Source of the DNA: Lindgomyces ingoldianus
Lineage: Eukaryota; Ascomycota; Dothideomycetes; Pleosporales; Lindgomycetaceae
Reading direction: 5' to 3'
NCBI RefSeq assembly: GCF_010093535.1
Contig: NW_022985198.1
Span: 124,001-188,000 of the forward strand
Length of the DNA: 64,000 bases
The notes under the pieces are model-generated. The model saw nothing but the letters and a program-made list of their open reading frames with translations, was not told the DNA's origin and made no database searches. Made by a program: the position numbers and the translations under genes. Below are positions 1 to 11,538 of this stretch, piece after piece (position 1 is the first letter of the stretch; each line of letters starts with the position of its first letter).

Positions 1-953
1 AAACCTAAATAATAACTTTTACTATATAAATAAACAAGCTTAGAACCTCTTTACACTTAAATAAAAAAAGCTAGGAAACGCTACAGTACCTACTAACTCT
101 GCTTCTTTAAAATATAAGATAGGTAAATGCGTTATCTAATAAAGAAACGCCTATAAGACTATATGTAAGGACGGAGCTCTGTACCACTACGCTAATACAA
201 CTAAAAAGGTGCGAATAATCAACCAACAGTTAATTATTGCGTACAGAATAGTATATATACCCGTCGCACGTAAGCACCATCTCGGCCTTACACGTAAGCG
301 CCATCCTGGCCTTACACTATAAAGCTTAGCGTAGCTAAGCGTAACAGCTATGTAGCAAAGCTGTAAGACTTAGCAGAGGCTAAGCACTACAGCTAGGCAG
401 GGCAACAGCTATACTAGAGATACAGGCAAAGCTAAGGTCTATAGAGGTAGCAGACCTAGACATGTATATAATGCTGCGTTTAATTAGCCTTTAGAAAGTG
501 TAATTAAAGTTTAGTTTATTTTTATATAGACTAAGTAGCATTCTAGCTTTCTAATAAGCTGTAATACTAATTATATATCTTACACTATATATTCCTCTCT
601 TTTTGTCCTTAGGACTGTTTAACTTAGCGCCTATACTACTGTCTAAGGGCAAACTACAATTTAGCCACTTATCTTCCCTCCTCACCTAGAGCCAAACTAA
701 GGACCGTACATCCAAGGCAGGCTCCCCCTTCAACCTTCTCTACCTAATAACAGCCCCGTGCTCAAGGCATCCTATTAACAAGAACTCTATGAGCAAGAAT
801 TGTAACATTACGCTTGCAGCACTCTACTACCTTATAGTTTATTATATAATAGATATAAAATAACTAGTTTTATATAATAATATAGCTATGTTTAAAGTGT
901 GTATAAAGATACTTTTACTTATACTTATTAATAACACTTTTCTTTAGCTTTTA
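1..953. other. AT-rich degraded repeat DNA, no gene
   Basis: AT-rich sequence saturated with TA, TAG and TAA and lacking any long reading frame, as in the rest of the transposon block. A somewhat GC-richer patch around 265-430 contains two short near-identical segments ending in GGCCTTACAC, spaced about 28 bp. The only recognisable repeat is the LTR-like fragment annotated at 455-807. I see no gene, RNA or complete element here. Confidence 0.7.
455..807 (-). repeat. Diverged LTR fragment related to family D
   Basis: In minus orientation this stretch aligns by eye with the family D LTR. The blocks resembling GTTTAGTTTATT, TATAGACTAAGTAGCATT and TATATCTTACACTATATAT occur in the same order and spacing as in the reverse complement of 35920-36508. 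The right end, at 807, reads GAATTGTAACA, the complement of the family's TGTTACAATTC start. The left end is not resolved because similarity fades before about 455, and I found no convincing target duplication. It may be a truncated solo LTR or a related subfamily. Confidence 0.55.
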
Positions 954-2816
954 ACGTACTTCACAGGCGAGTTGCTTACACACCTAAGTTGCTTACTTTT
1001 ACTAAGACTCTACTACACTACTTTTTTTACACTAATACATTCCTAATAACACTACTTAGATGTGTTAAAGAAACATTAGATGCAGCTTATACTTTAAGCT
1101 TTTAAATAAGATGTAACACTTTTTAAGTAACACACTATAGCTATTTATAAAGTCTTTTAAAAGATAATAAGTAACTAACATGCTAGATAACTTTTCTAAG
1201 CTAATTATATAGCTAACTTATAAAAGCTAAATAATAATAAGAAGTAGGTAATTATTTAGCACATACTTAAGCTAAATGCGTAAGAATTTCCCCCCTAGCT
1301 AGCAGCTATAGCTAATATAGCTAATTCTTTATACGCTAAGCATAATATAGGCTATATTAGTATAAACTAGCTTAATATATTTATTAAGTGTTACTTAAAG
1401 CTTAAAGTAAAGTTTAAGTATAAGTATAACTATAAAAAAGCTTTTTATAAAAATTTTATAGTAATTTAAAGCTAGTTTAGCTTTATAAAAAATATTAAAG
1501 CTAAGTATAGTATTTAAAATAATAACATGTACAACTTTAATAAGATAGAGTTTATAATAGGCTAGATATCTACTAAAGCAGTTATTATAAGTTTAGAGAG
1601 ATAAGGATAGCTAAAAGCAGTCTAGCTAGGTGACTAGAAGTAGACAACAGCTATCTAGGGCATTAATACTAAAAAGTAGGCTATTCTGCTTTTTATTATT
1701 TTTTAGAGTACTAACTACTTTTTAAACTAGTATAAAAAAAATCTACTTTAAAATTAAGTTATTATAATCTTTAAGCATAGCTAGACTACTAATTAGCTTA
1801 GTCTAAACTAGTTAAAGCACTTTAACACGCATATAAAAAAGTGTACTATTAGTAGCTACTATTTACTAGTTATTACTAGCTATAAAAGCTATAACTTACT
1901 TTATTTTTAGTAATACTATAAAAATAATAAAATTATTACTATTTATATACTTTTTTACTTATTATAATTTTTATAGCTACTTAATGTAGGTTCTTTTACT
2001 CTTTTAAAAAAGGTGTATAAGTACTAAGCTAAAAACCTTATATATAACTAAATTACTTATATTATAAAAATAAAGTTTTTACTATGCTTTAAAGTAGCTT
2101 ATAATGCTATAATTACTTTTAGTAATATCTAAAAAAGGTTTTAAGGCGCTAGATTAGTTTCTTTTAACTTATAATAAGTTATAATAAGCTTTAATGTAAA
2201 GTTACGCACTTTATTACTACTACTACTTATATATAATAAGCTCTAGTAGTTATAAACCTTAAGTAATACTTTAAAACTTAAGTTATAATTAAAGCTTATA
2301 AAAATAAAAATTTAAAAGTATATAAATAGTTTACTAGGTTTTATAGTTAAAGTGTTTAAAAAAGTTTTAAAAAAGGTAGTAATAATTACGCATAAGCTAG
2401 TGTTAGTATAATAAAAAATTACTAAGCTTTAAGTAGCTAATAAGGCTACTACATAACATAAATTATATAAAAAAAAGTAAATTAAAGTAGAAAAAACTTT
2501 AATAATTTAAAAAAGCTTACACTTAATAGCTTTAAAGAAGTTTAAAGTGCGTAGTAATAAAAAAAAAGTAAAGAAGTAAGTGTAAGCTAAAGTAAGTAAG
2601 CTATTCTAAAGGCGCTGCAGATAGTGCAATTAGACTAGACATAACATGTAAATATATAAGTAAGAAGTGAAAGTAGTATCTAAATAATATTCTAGGCTGT
2701 ACTGTACTATATAGTGCTAGAGCGGGTTGTTATAGGCTATAATAGAGTTTATTAGGGTGTGGTCTTAGCAAAAGTAAGCGACTTAGGTGTGTAAGCTACT
2801 TGCCCGTGAAGTACAT
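954..2816 (-). mobile_element. Fot1/pogo-like DNA transposon relic, copy 1 (1.86 kb)
   Basis: The element starts ACGTACTTCACAGGCGAGTT and ends with the complementary decayed form, flanked on both sides by TA (952-953 and 2817-2818), the target of Tc1/mariner/pogo elements. It is the same element as 33062-34927 in opposite orientation: its right end matches the left end of that copy and its left 550 bp match the right end of that copy. The relic of a DDE_1 transposase C-terminus seen in the 27.4-27.7 kb fragment falls near 2400-2620, but stops and substitutions have destroyed it. No intact transposase frame exists, so the element is non-autonomous or dead. Confidence 0.8.
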
Positions 2817-2818
2817 TA

Positions 2819-3380
2819 ACTAATAAGTTATAATATAAGCCTATTTACTTACTAGCTTTATTTAATACTTTATACTTTTTTATATAATTTAAGGTTGAAT
2901 TAAAGCTATACAAGTACATATTCTTTTATTTAAAAGCCTTTATTATATAGTATATAAAGTATATTTAAATTTTTAAGCTTAACTTTAAAAAATAGCACTT
3001 AAATTTAATTTTTAACTTTATTCTTAACTTTTGTAAAAAAGTGTTACTTTATATTTTATATTTAAAACTACTACTTAATTATGTAAAAAGTAACATAGAC
3101 TTAAAACTTTTTAAAAAAGTAAGTAGCTATTTATATATATATATAACACCTTTATAAAAAAGCCTAAGTAAATAAAGTTAGTACAGTTTAAGGTTAATCT
3201 TAGAACGTTCTTCTACGTTGATACTATACTAGTAAGCACTTATATAATGTAGCTATTTAGAAGATGCTTACTAGGCATTATAAGATTAACATGTATAAAC
3301 ATGAATAAAATAATTATAAAGTTATAAGTAGCTAAAGGCTATAATTAGGTGTAGGGTAAAGAATTTTTAAATTAGCAATT
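2819..3380. other. AT-rich repeat DNA, no gene
   Basis: Very AT-rich stretch with a short TA dinucleotide tract around 3130-3147 and a weak fold-back between TTAATCTTA near 3193 and TAAGATTAA near 3282. No gene or recognisable transposon domain was seen. Confidence 0.6.
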
Positions 3381-3608
3381 AGTTTTTTCCCTTTACTAGC
3401 TAACAGTCTGCTGTAGCGACGGATGATGCGCTTGGGGGGATGGTGCAAACAATGGCTGTAGAATGAGCGACAAAAGTCTATAAAAATTACGAGCCCATTA
3501 AGTAGCTTAGGAATGATCCGAGCGTGGAGCGTACCAAGTTGCGATCTCCACGGCGAACCGGCGAAATAATCTACCGTTGGGCCTAACAGTGGGCGCGGGG
3601 CATGTTTA
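3381..3608. other. GC-rich island inside the RIP-decayed block
   Basis: About 230 bp of clearly higher GC than everything around it, without the TA-saturation of the neighbours. A minus-strand reading frame of 113 codons (3332-3673) crosses it, but the product resembles no family I know and extends into AT-rich DNA and into the inverted repeat next door. I therefore do not call it a gene. It may be a remnant of single-copy DNA caught at the edge of the block, or the unmutated end of an element. Confidence 0.5.
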
Positions 3609-3683
3609 ATCTGTCGGGGCAGGTAATCGGTGAAATGTCTTGGCATTCTCGCTTCGTCAGATTCCCCACCCAAATTACTAGCT
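3609..3683 (+). repeat. 75-bp inverted repeat, left copy
   Basis: This 75-bp sequence is the exact reverse complement of 39315-39389. Beyond the perfect part, similarity continues a few bases inward (3684-3694 against 39304-39314) with C/T-type differences. Both copies are GC-rich and undecayed, and they lie near the two edges of the transposon block. They could be terminal inverted repeats of the outermost element (compare the mariner-type transposase relic inside) or an inverted duplication of host DNA. No matching target duplication is visible. Confidence 0.9.
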
Positions 3684-3694
3684 TAGTTAGACCA

Positions 3695-4041
3695 CGCGTA
3701 AATAGCCTGCTATTGTTACTAATTATTGTATTTATAAGAGCTTATAAGTTAATCTTAAATTACTGCTTAATTAGGTAATAATAAGGCTAATTTTTAGTGT
3801 TTTAGAGAGTTACCTATGTATTGCCCCTATAGGCTTTCTTAAGCACCTTAGCTCTAGCAGCCACGTCCTCTGCCTCTAAGCACCCGCAGCCTCTCTAATT
3901 AAACCTAGCAGAAGATTGTACAATTTCTCCTTCTAGGATAGAAGCCTTAGCTTATTGCTAATTTTAAGGGCTGTAGGAGAGGTGCTGTGTATAATGTAAT
4001 AAGGAACCTAAAGAAGCATAGCAGTGTGTAGAAGCTACCTA
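3695..4041. other. AT-rich DNA between inverted repeat and family A element
   Basis: Decayed sequence directly left of the family A insertion. Joined across that insertion at 4046/11251 it continues toward the mariner-type transposase relic at 11256-11520, so it may hold the decayed N-terminal part of that gene, but no motif is readable here. No other feature was seen. Confidence 0.4.
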
Positions 4042-4046
4042 TAAAG

Positions 4047-4336
4047 TGTAACGATTCTACGAATCGTTCCATCTCGGGTCGCTCGGATCCTATCCGAAGG
4101 GTCCCTGTATCGGCCCCGACCATGACTTGACCCAGTCCCCCGCAGTTACCCCTATTCCCTTATGTATTTAGTTGCACCTTGCCCCTGTAGCTAGCTTAGT
4201 AGTTTTCTAATATCCTACGTACAAGGCCTATAGGTGTTATTAGTATTCCTAGGTCTCTAAGTCCCCACGCACTTCTATATGCCTCTAAGTAGATTTATAC
4301 TGCATTTAGACCTATTATCTTGCCTGCGCTGTTATA
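4047..4336 (+). repeat. Left LTR of family A element
   Basis: 290-bp LTR. The first ~120 bp are almost unmutated and GC-rich. The rest has many C-to-T and G-to-A differences relative to the right LTR, including the terminal CGTTACA changed to TGTTATA. Confidence 0.9.
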
Positions 4337-4639
4337 TTATATTAGGAAACTTACTTTTACTAGTAACAGCTTTATTAATAATATTACATTAATTATTTAT
4401 TTAACTACATTTAAGTTCTAAGAAGCGTTTAATTTAGTTTAGGTTATAATTTTTTACACACTATTACATTAAATTATTTAGTTAGTATAAATAAGATTTT
4501 AGAAACTTTTTATTAACTAAAGCCTTTAAGTTTAGAACTTTTTATCCCTTATAATTAAGATTACCTTTAAAAAAGTTATAAAAAGTGTGCTAAAGTAGAA
4601 ACTTAAAAACTACTAATAACTTATTAAAATTAGAAATAA

Positions 4640-7600
4640 CTACTAATGCTTAACCTTTAAACACTATTAGATCTTATTATAAAGACTGCAACCTATTCTA
4701 GCTATAGCTAAGGCAAGATGCTTACCTTTAGAACTAAATAACTACTAACCTTAACAGCTAAACTTTCTTTTATAAGACTTAAAGCTAAAAACTTACTAGA
4801 TTTAAAGTTAAACTAAAGCAACATAGCCCTTAAAAACTAAGTTGCTTAATTAAGAGCATAAATTAAATAGCTAACTAGATTAAAAACTATTAGTTCTAAT
4901 TATCCCCTACTAACTACTAAATTACTTCTAATAATGCTTTAAATTACTTATGCTACACTAATAGTAAGAGACCTTTTAGGCACTTTTAAGCTTCTTTAAA
5001 GCTACCTTACTAAACGCACACTTAAGATTAAGAACTTTACAGATAGCAAAGAACTTATGTTTAAATAATAGTAAGCCTTTATTATAGACAGACTTAACAT
5101 TAATGTAGATTACTATTAGAGTAAGCGCGCACGCATAGCGCTAGTATAGGGACACACTGCTAGTATTGCAAAGGAATACCTAGAGCCTAGATACCTAGCT
5201 AAATTAGACAACTTTTAGTTTAAAAACATAAAAGAAATAATTAAGCTTTTATAAACATACTTTATTACTAGTAATAAAAAAATAAAGGTGTAATAAGTGT
5301 TTTAGACTCTAAAAATAAGTAAAGAAGAAGTGTTTCTAGCCTTTAAAGCTTACTTTATTAGTGCTACTATTAAAAGGTTTATATTAAAGTTAAAATAGTT
5401 TTTCTACTTATAAAAAAAAATACTGCCTAGCTTAAAAGTACTAAACTTAAGTTTTAAGCACACTTAGAAGAGCTTCTTTAAGACTATAGTAGCTTACCTA
5501 ACAGCCTATAATATAAAAAAAAGAAATACTTCTGCTATTTTAAAGTAAACTATTAATCTTACCTAACAGTCTACTATTAGACCTAGTATAGATTAGTCTT
5601 AAAAGGTTTCTAGTAATACATCTAAGGCAGTATACTATTCTAGTGCACCTTAACCTGCACCTCTGTTAGTACCCTAGTCTACCCTAGCTACCTACTAACA
5701 ACCTAGCTAGACACCTGCCCCTAAAAGACAGACAACTTCTAGCAACTATTATAATTATAGTAAACTAGGACATTTTGCTAGCAATTATTCTATCTCTAAA
5801 GTATAAGAAATTAAAGTAGAGCAATAGAAATCTAAGAAAAAGTTTATAGATATAAATAATTATAACTTAAATGCCTTTTAAATAAGAAATAGTAATGCCT
5901 AAAAAAACTCTTTATTCTAGGCTTAAGTAAGTATAATTTATTAAACATTAATTTATTACACTTATTTAGAGGAAAATACTTCTAAGTCCCTACTATTTTA
6001 TATTTAAAAAGCATTAAAGTCTGTTTAAATCCTTTAGTTAATACTAGCGCTTATAGTTTTTTATTTATTAACTTACTAACTGCTAAGTTATTATCTTAAT
6101 GCCTTTATGTCTCTATTTAACACTTACTATTTAAAGTTATAGTTAAGGGCTTTTAAAATTAGATCTAAGTCTCTATCTACTAGTATATCTACCTGCATAT
6201 ATAAATTAATAAGAGAAGCATCTAAAACTGCTTTTTTATTATTATAGACTTTAGCTCCTAAGATTATATTATTAGTATTAAATAGTTACATTATTTTAAA
6301 CTTTATCTAGATATAAAGAGGAATTAGATTATATAGCCTAACAAATATCTGCCTACTTATAAACCTTTACTGCTCTTACTTATGCAATTAACTTAGCTTA
6401 TACATTATAAAGAAGTAGAGCTAGATATTAAATAATATAACACACTATAAAAAAAAAACTAATTTTAGTAGTTATGCAGCCTAATAATCTACTGCATTAA
6501 GGGTTTGCTAAGGCTACTAAAATTATACAGATCTCCTATTGTCTATAGTCTAAAGACACTTAAATTGTTCTTTTACTTATTTATTAAGAAGTCTAGAACA
6601 GGTCTAAAGAAGGTCTATTTAGCTACTATTACCTTAATTTTAGCAAATACTTTTTATTTTAACATAAAAAAAAATAAGTTCTTTTTAACTTTTATTTATA
6701 AAATTAAGTAGTTAATTAAAGATAAGTAAGCCTTATAGTTAAACACTAAATATAAAACTAAAGCATTAGTAAACCTCTAATTACCCTTTAAATACTATTA
6801 GTACTAAGATGTATTTAGCCACACAGCAGCTTACTAGCTACTAGTACATTGTCTATATAACTATAAGATTGTTCTTACAGAGCCTCTCTTTAATAGTTAT
6901 AGTCTGTTGTACAAACAGAACCTTAAAGAGCTAGAAGCAATAAAAAAATATGTTATAAATAATCTAAAATATAGCTTTATTAAGTAGAGTTAAAGCCCTT
7001 TTACATCTTCTATTCTTTATGTATAGAAACTAAATAGCAACTTACATATTTACATTAATTACTACAAACTTAACGCTCTTACCTGTAAGAATATGTATCT
7101 AATACTATATATAGATAAACTCTTGTTAAGACCTACTAAAGTAGTAATCTTTACTAAGTTTAATATTTGCATAGCTTTTAATAAAATTAAGATAGATCTA
7201 AGCTCTAAAAAGTGTACTACTTTTTAAACATAATATAAAACTTATAAGTGTAAAGTCCTGCCTTTTAGATTATGTAATAGTCTAGTAACTTACTAGCGCT
7301 ATATAAATAATGTATTAATTAACTATCTAAATAATTTTTGCATTACTTATCTTAATAACATCTTTATTTACTTTAAAGATAAGGTAACTTATATTCTTTA
7401 TATTAAAAAAGTCTTAAAAAGGCTCTAGTAAGCAAAATTATAAGTAAAGATTAAAAAAAGTAAATTTTATGTTACTTAAATAAGGTATCTTAGCTATATA
7501 CTTTTAAACAAAGAACTAGAGGTTAACCTAGAGAAAGTAGAGGTGCTACGCAACTAGCAGGCGCCTACTACTGTAACAGGTGTGAAATTCTTTCTAGGCT

Positions 7601-9840
7601 TTACTAAATTTTATTAGTAATTTATTCTAAAATTCTTTTATATAGTAAAACTAATTATTGCGCTTTAGAGCTTTACTACCTCTTTTATATAAACTTTAGA
7701 GTGTAACATAGCTTTTAAAAAGCTAAAGTCTACACTACTAAGTATACCTACACTCTGCTATTTTAACTTTATGTTATAAACTAAAATTAAAACTAACACT
7801 TTTAATAAAGTAGTAGTAGAAGTCCTTTCTTAAAAACAAGTAGATAAAAATTAGTGCTCTGTATTATTCTATAGTAAGGTCTTATCTAGTTTAGAGCTAA
7901 ACTAGAAGATACATAATAAGAAGCTATTTATAATTATTACTATGTTTAAATAATAAAAGGCTAAGCTTACATCTATAGTAATAAGCACTCTAGTATATAC
8001 TAATTATTATTTATTAAAGTACTTTATAACAATAAAGGTGCTAAATGCTTATTAGGTTTATTAAACTAAAAAGTTAGCTTAGTATTACTTCTAAATTAAG
8101 TACACCCCTAGTAAAAACAACACTAGAGCAGACATTCTTAGTTGTTATAAATAAGATGTAGAAAATTTAAAAGCAGCTTAAACTAATAATAAGTTAAAAG
8201 TCTTACTAGAACTGCACTAACTGCACCTCTAAATTAACTCTAAACTAGCCTAGTACTATATTACTTAAACAACAACTTAAGCAGCTATACTAAATATTAT
8301 AGAAAGACTAGACTAAGTTATGTTTTTAGATTTTTTAAAATTAATTAATATATTACTTTAAAAGAATTAAGCTTTTTTTACATAAAAGCAAAAACTCTTA
8401 CTTTACTATTATTAAATAAGAAATAGACTACTTCTCTATACTAACTACTTATGTGTGCTAGCAGACTTATTGCTATGTACTTAACTTATCTAAGAAGTCT
8501 ATAACTAAGTATCCTTAGCACACTTAAGTGCTACTAAGACCTATTAGTTACTAGCCTAAAAGTACTACTAGAAGGGTATAGAGGCTACTTATAAATAATA
8601 TGTACAGAATTGCCTTCTTTATTATAAGGCTTATCTAAAATAGACCTAAACCCTAGGCTTTATCTACCCCTTACTAATTCCTGCTTAACTAATGCAGCAC
8701 CTATGCATTAACTTTAAAGAGTTTTCTAAAGACAAGTCTAGATATAATTAAATTATAGTTATAATTAATTACTTATTAAAATAAGCTATTTCTATCCCCT
8801 GCTATAAAATAATTAACGCTTAAAAAATAGCTGCTTTATTTATTTAATAAGTGTACTATTTTAGCTACACACCTAAAACTATTATTTTTAATTAAGGACC
8901 TTAGTTTATATCTAGTTTCTAGTCTAAATTTTATTAAATTTTAAGTATAAAAGTTAAGCTCTTTACTGCCTATTATAAGAAAATAAATAGCTAAACAGAG
9001 ATTATAAATAAGTATATTAATTAAAGACTAAGGCCTTTTATATTTTTTTACTAAAATAACTAGAGTTCTTTACTACTCTTAATTAATTAGGCTTAGATAA
9101 CCTTACTCTATATAATAATTAAAATGTTTTTATATTAAGTTTTATACAGCTTTAAACTATGTTAAAGCTAGAACTAGAAACATTCTATAGAACCTATTAC
9201 AGCCACAGACAAGCTAAATTATAAAGATGCTCTAGCATTAGCAACCTACATACATGTAGCCTAGGAGTTAGCTAAGACCTATATAGAAAAGGCCTAGAAT
9301 TAGATATAAACTATAGTTAACTGCTACTACTAGCTAGTTAACTAGAAGGTTAGTAATATAGTCTACCTAAACACTAAAAACCTTACTGTTTAAAGACCTA
9401 GCTAAAAACTATCTAATTAATAAAAAAGTTCTTTTAAAGTACTTAAGTAAGTTAGTAACTTATACTACTTAAAGCTACCTTTAAAGTTAAAGATACATAA
9501 TGTCTTTACACTAAACATGCTTTATAAAGACCCTTAGGATCTGCTTCTAAAATAAGAACTTCTAAAACCCCCTAAAATTACTGTTAAAAGAGTAAAGAAG
9601 TAGGAAGTAGAGAAAATACTTGCTAGCAAGCTCTACTAGAAAATGCTTAAGTACTAAGTAAAATAAGTAAGACACAACCCTAATCTAGTCTAGTATAAAG
9701 CTTTAAATTTTATAAAGTCTCTTTATAAACTAAAGGCTTTTTATAATAAGCATCTAAATTAGCTAGGACCTTTAAGGGCCTTACATAAGTAGATTAAGGC
9801 TTTTAAAGCTAGTGTAAAAGGTATAGATTACTTAGTAAAT
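4640..9840 (+). pseudogene. Decayed gag-pol of family A (zinc knuckle, RT, integrase, chromodomain)
   Basis: Reading through TAG/TAA stops, a Gag zinc knuckle is visible near 5742-5790 (GKLGHFASN context, with Cys codons changed to Tyr). The reverse transcriptase catalytic region is near 7341-7380 (YLNNIFIY, decayed from YLDDILIY, where the two Asp positions are catalytic). RNase H and integrase-like sequence follow to about 9100. Near 9600-9800 a segment beginning EVEKIL and continuing into a HNPNLVQY..NFIKS pattern resembles the chromodomain tail of fungal chromoviruses. The encoded enzymes would copy the RNA genome and integrate it. The numerous stops and loss of the catalytic Asp pair make it non-functional. 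Confidence 0.8.
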
Positions 9841-9949
9841 AATAAGGTATAAGAGTAAAAAGTTAGATTATATTTTTACATAATATTATTACAACTTTAT
9901 AGACATGTTGCTTAGGAGGTTTAACAGCAAGCTGTTAGACACCTCTAGA

Positions 9950-10030
9950 CTCTTCTCTTCCTTCTCCTTTGCCCTTCTTTCTCTTCTCCCTCTACTCCTC
10001 TCTCCCCTCTAGACTCCCTCTAAACCCCCT
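9950..10030 (+). repeat. Pyrimidine-rich tract in family A 3' region
   Basis: About 80 bp almost entirely C and T (runs such as CTTCTCTTCCTTCTCC) downstream of the decayed chromodomain and about 930 bp before the right LTR. It resists RIP decay because it contains few CpA or CpG sites. The function, if any, is unknown. Confidence 0.6.
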
Positions 10031-10939
10031 CTGCCTTATCCTTAGCTGCCTAAAAGCGCTGCAATGTCTGCCTAAAGGTTAGACACTAGAGCCTTTAGGG
10101 CTAAAACCTAACAAAGCAGCTTAGTGTTTTAGTAGAAAAAAGCTACCTAGACACTAGCTACAGAAAAACTAGCTTTCTAACTCTTTATAACCTACACTAC
10201 TTATGCTAGGTTCTAAGTAAACTTTAAAACAGCCTTAAAGGCCCCTTCTTTATTCTCCTTACTCCCTATGTTTTAGGCTGCTGCCTATAGCTTAAGATAG
10301 CTCTAAAGGACTAGAAATTCCTCCTTATAATACAAGAGGACCTACGCGCGCGTTAGTAAACTATACCTTAGTAGTATTAGACTATATTTGTACAAAGTTG
10401 CATTTTTTATTATGTAAAGTATAATATTTACATTTCTTTAATTTAAAGGACTAATAAAAAAACTTAACCTAAAAGCTGTAAGCAAGGGCGTAGGCAGCCT
10501 AAAGGCAGATAACTTAAAACGCCTCTAAAGAGGCTCTAGGAGGAGGGCAGAGCAGCATAGTAAATTTCTTTAATACTATAATTAGTTAGCAGACTAAGCT
10601 ATAGGATGTTAGGTGCATAACAATACTTACAAAGTAGAGATTTAAATAATAGCTAAAAAAGAAACTAATAAAAATTAACTAGACTATATAAGTAAGGCAA
10701 GTAAACACTTATTGCTATAAATAACAAATTTGCTATATTAACAACAACTACACTGCTAGTTACTACTAAACAAAAACATTATAACAAAGGCATTATATTA
10801 GTATTAAGTTTTTAGTTTATTTCTTAGTAATAGGAAATTTTAGTTAAGATAGTTGTACTTATTATATCTTATCTAAATTAGTTTTAAAGCATTTCTAAAT
10901 ATGCTCTACACATTGCAGATAGGGACTATCAGCCTATAG

Positions 10940-10951
10940 AGGGGGGGGTAG
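10940..10951 (+). other. Polypurine tract of family A
   Basis: A purine run with a block of G residues sits directly before the right LTR start at 10952, the expected site for plus-strand DNA priming in LTR retrotransposons. This confirms plus orientation. Confidence 0.8.
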
Positions 10952-11250
10952 TGTAACGATTCTACGAATCGTTCCATCTCGGGTCGCTCAGATCCTATCC
11001 GAAGGGTCCCCGTATCGGCCCCGACCATGACTCGACCCAGTCCCCCGCAGTTACCCCTATTCCCTCATGTATTTAGTCGCACCTCGCCCCCGTAGCTAGC
11101 TCGGTAGTTTTCTGATATCCTACGTACAAGGCCTATAGGTGTCATTGGTATTCCCAGGTCTCTNNNNNNNNNNAGTCCCCACGCACTCCCATATGCCTCT
11201 GAGTGGATTCATACCGCATTCGGACCCATTGTCTTGCCTGCGCCGTTACA
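10952..11250 (+). repeat. Right LTR of family A element (contains a 10-N gap)
   Basis: This copy is nearly undecayed compared with the left LTR. It includes ten Ns at 11164-11173. The left LTR has CTCTAAGTCC at that point, so only about one base is actually missing. The LTR ends CGTTACA and is followed by the TAAAG target duplication. Confidence 0.92.
11164..11173. other. Assembly gap (10 N)
   Basis: Ten Ns inside the right LTR of family A. Comparison with the other LTR suggests that the flanking contigs practically abut and the gap length is arbitrary. Confidence 0.95.
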
Positions 11251-11255
11251 TAAAG

Positions 11256-11520
11256 AAGCTTAAGCAGCTACTAAAGATTGTAGGGGAAGACACTAAGGCT
11301 CTATTTAAGTAGCTTATTTATTCTAGATAGATGTACTAAAATAAGATAGTTAAGTAGCTGCTTATTAAACATAGGCTTAAGGTAAGCTCTAAGTGTATAA
11401 AAAACTTTCTAAAAAATTAAAGCTAAAGCTATTAAACAATAAAGCTATACTTAATTAATTATAATAAGAAGCTAAAAAAGCGCTATTATTACTTTATGCA
11501 GTAATTTACTACTAATAATC
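11256..11520 (+). pseudogene. Tc1/mariner-type transposase relic, part 1
   Basis: Read through stops, this stretch resembles the segment upstream of the DDE domain in fungal Tc1-like transposases. It ends at the family D insertion (target duplication TAATC at 11516-11520). Its frame continues directly at 36514 on the far side of that 25-kb insertion, giving a MFLDxLIFNxxT pattern just after the junction that fits the first catalytic Asp region of a DDE transposase. It is interrupted on the left by family A. Confidence 0.65.
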
Positions 11521-11538
11521 TGTTACAATCCTTGCTTC
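11521..11538 (-). repeat. Left LTR of family D, outer fragment
   Basis: Eighteen bases, TGTTACAATCCTTGCTTC, form the outer tip of the left LTR of D. They are separated from the remainder (23300-24090) by the copia insertion. The final GCTTC is the copia target site, repeated at 23295-23299. The homologous tip in the right LTR is at 35920. Confidence 0.85.

Larger units (their letters stand above)
4047..11250 (+). mobile_element. Family A: full-length Ty3/gypsy chromovirus-type LTR retrotransposon
   Basis: A complete 7.2-kb element. It has direct LTRs beginning TGTAACGATTC and ending CGTTACA (decayed to TTATA in the left copy), a perfect 5-bp target duplication TAAAG (4042-4046 and 11251-11255), and a G-rich polypurine tract immediately before the right LTR. 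Between the LTRs, decayed gag, protease/RT/RNase H, integrase and a chromodomain-like tail run in gypsy order on the plus strand. All frames are full of TAG/TAA stops at former Gln codons, so it is dead. Three solo LTRs of the same family occur at 13487, 21247 and 28206. Confidence 0.92.

Noticed and set aside
3332..3673. 113-codon minus-strand frame
   Set aside because: Crosses a GC-rich island, an inverted repeat and AT-rich decayed DNA. No family resemblance and no sensible start context.
6505..6711. 68-codon frame inside family A
   Set aside because: A stop-free gap in a decayed polyprotein, not a separate gene.
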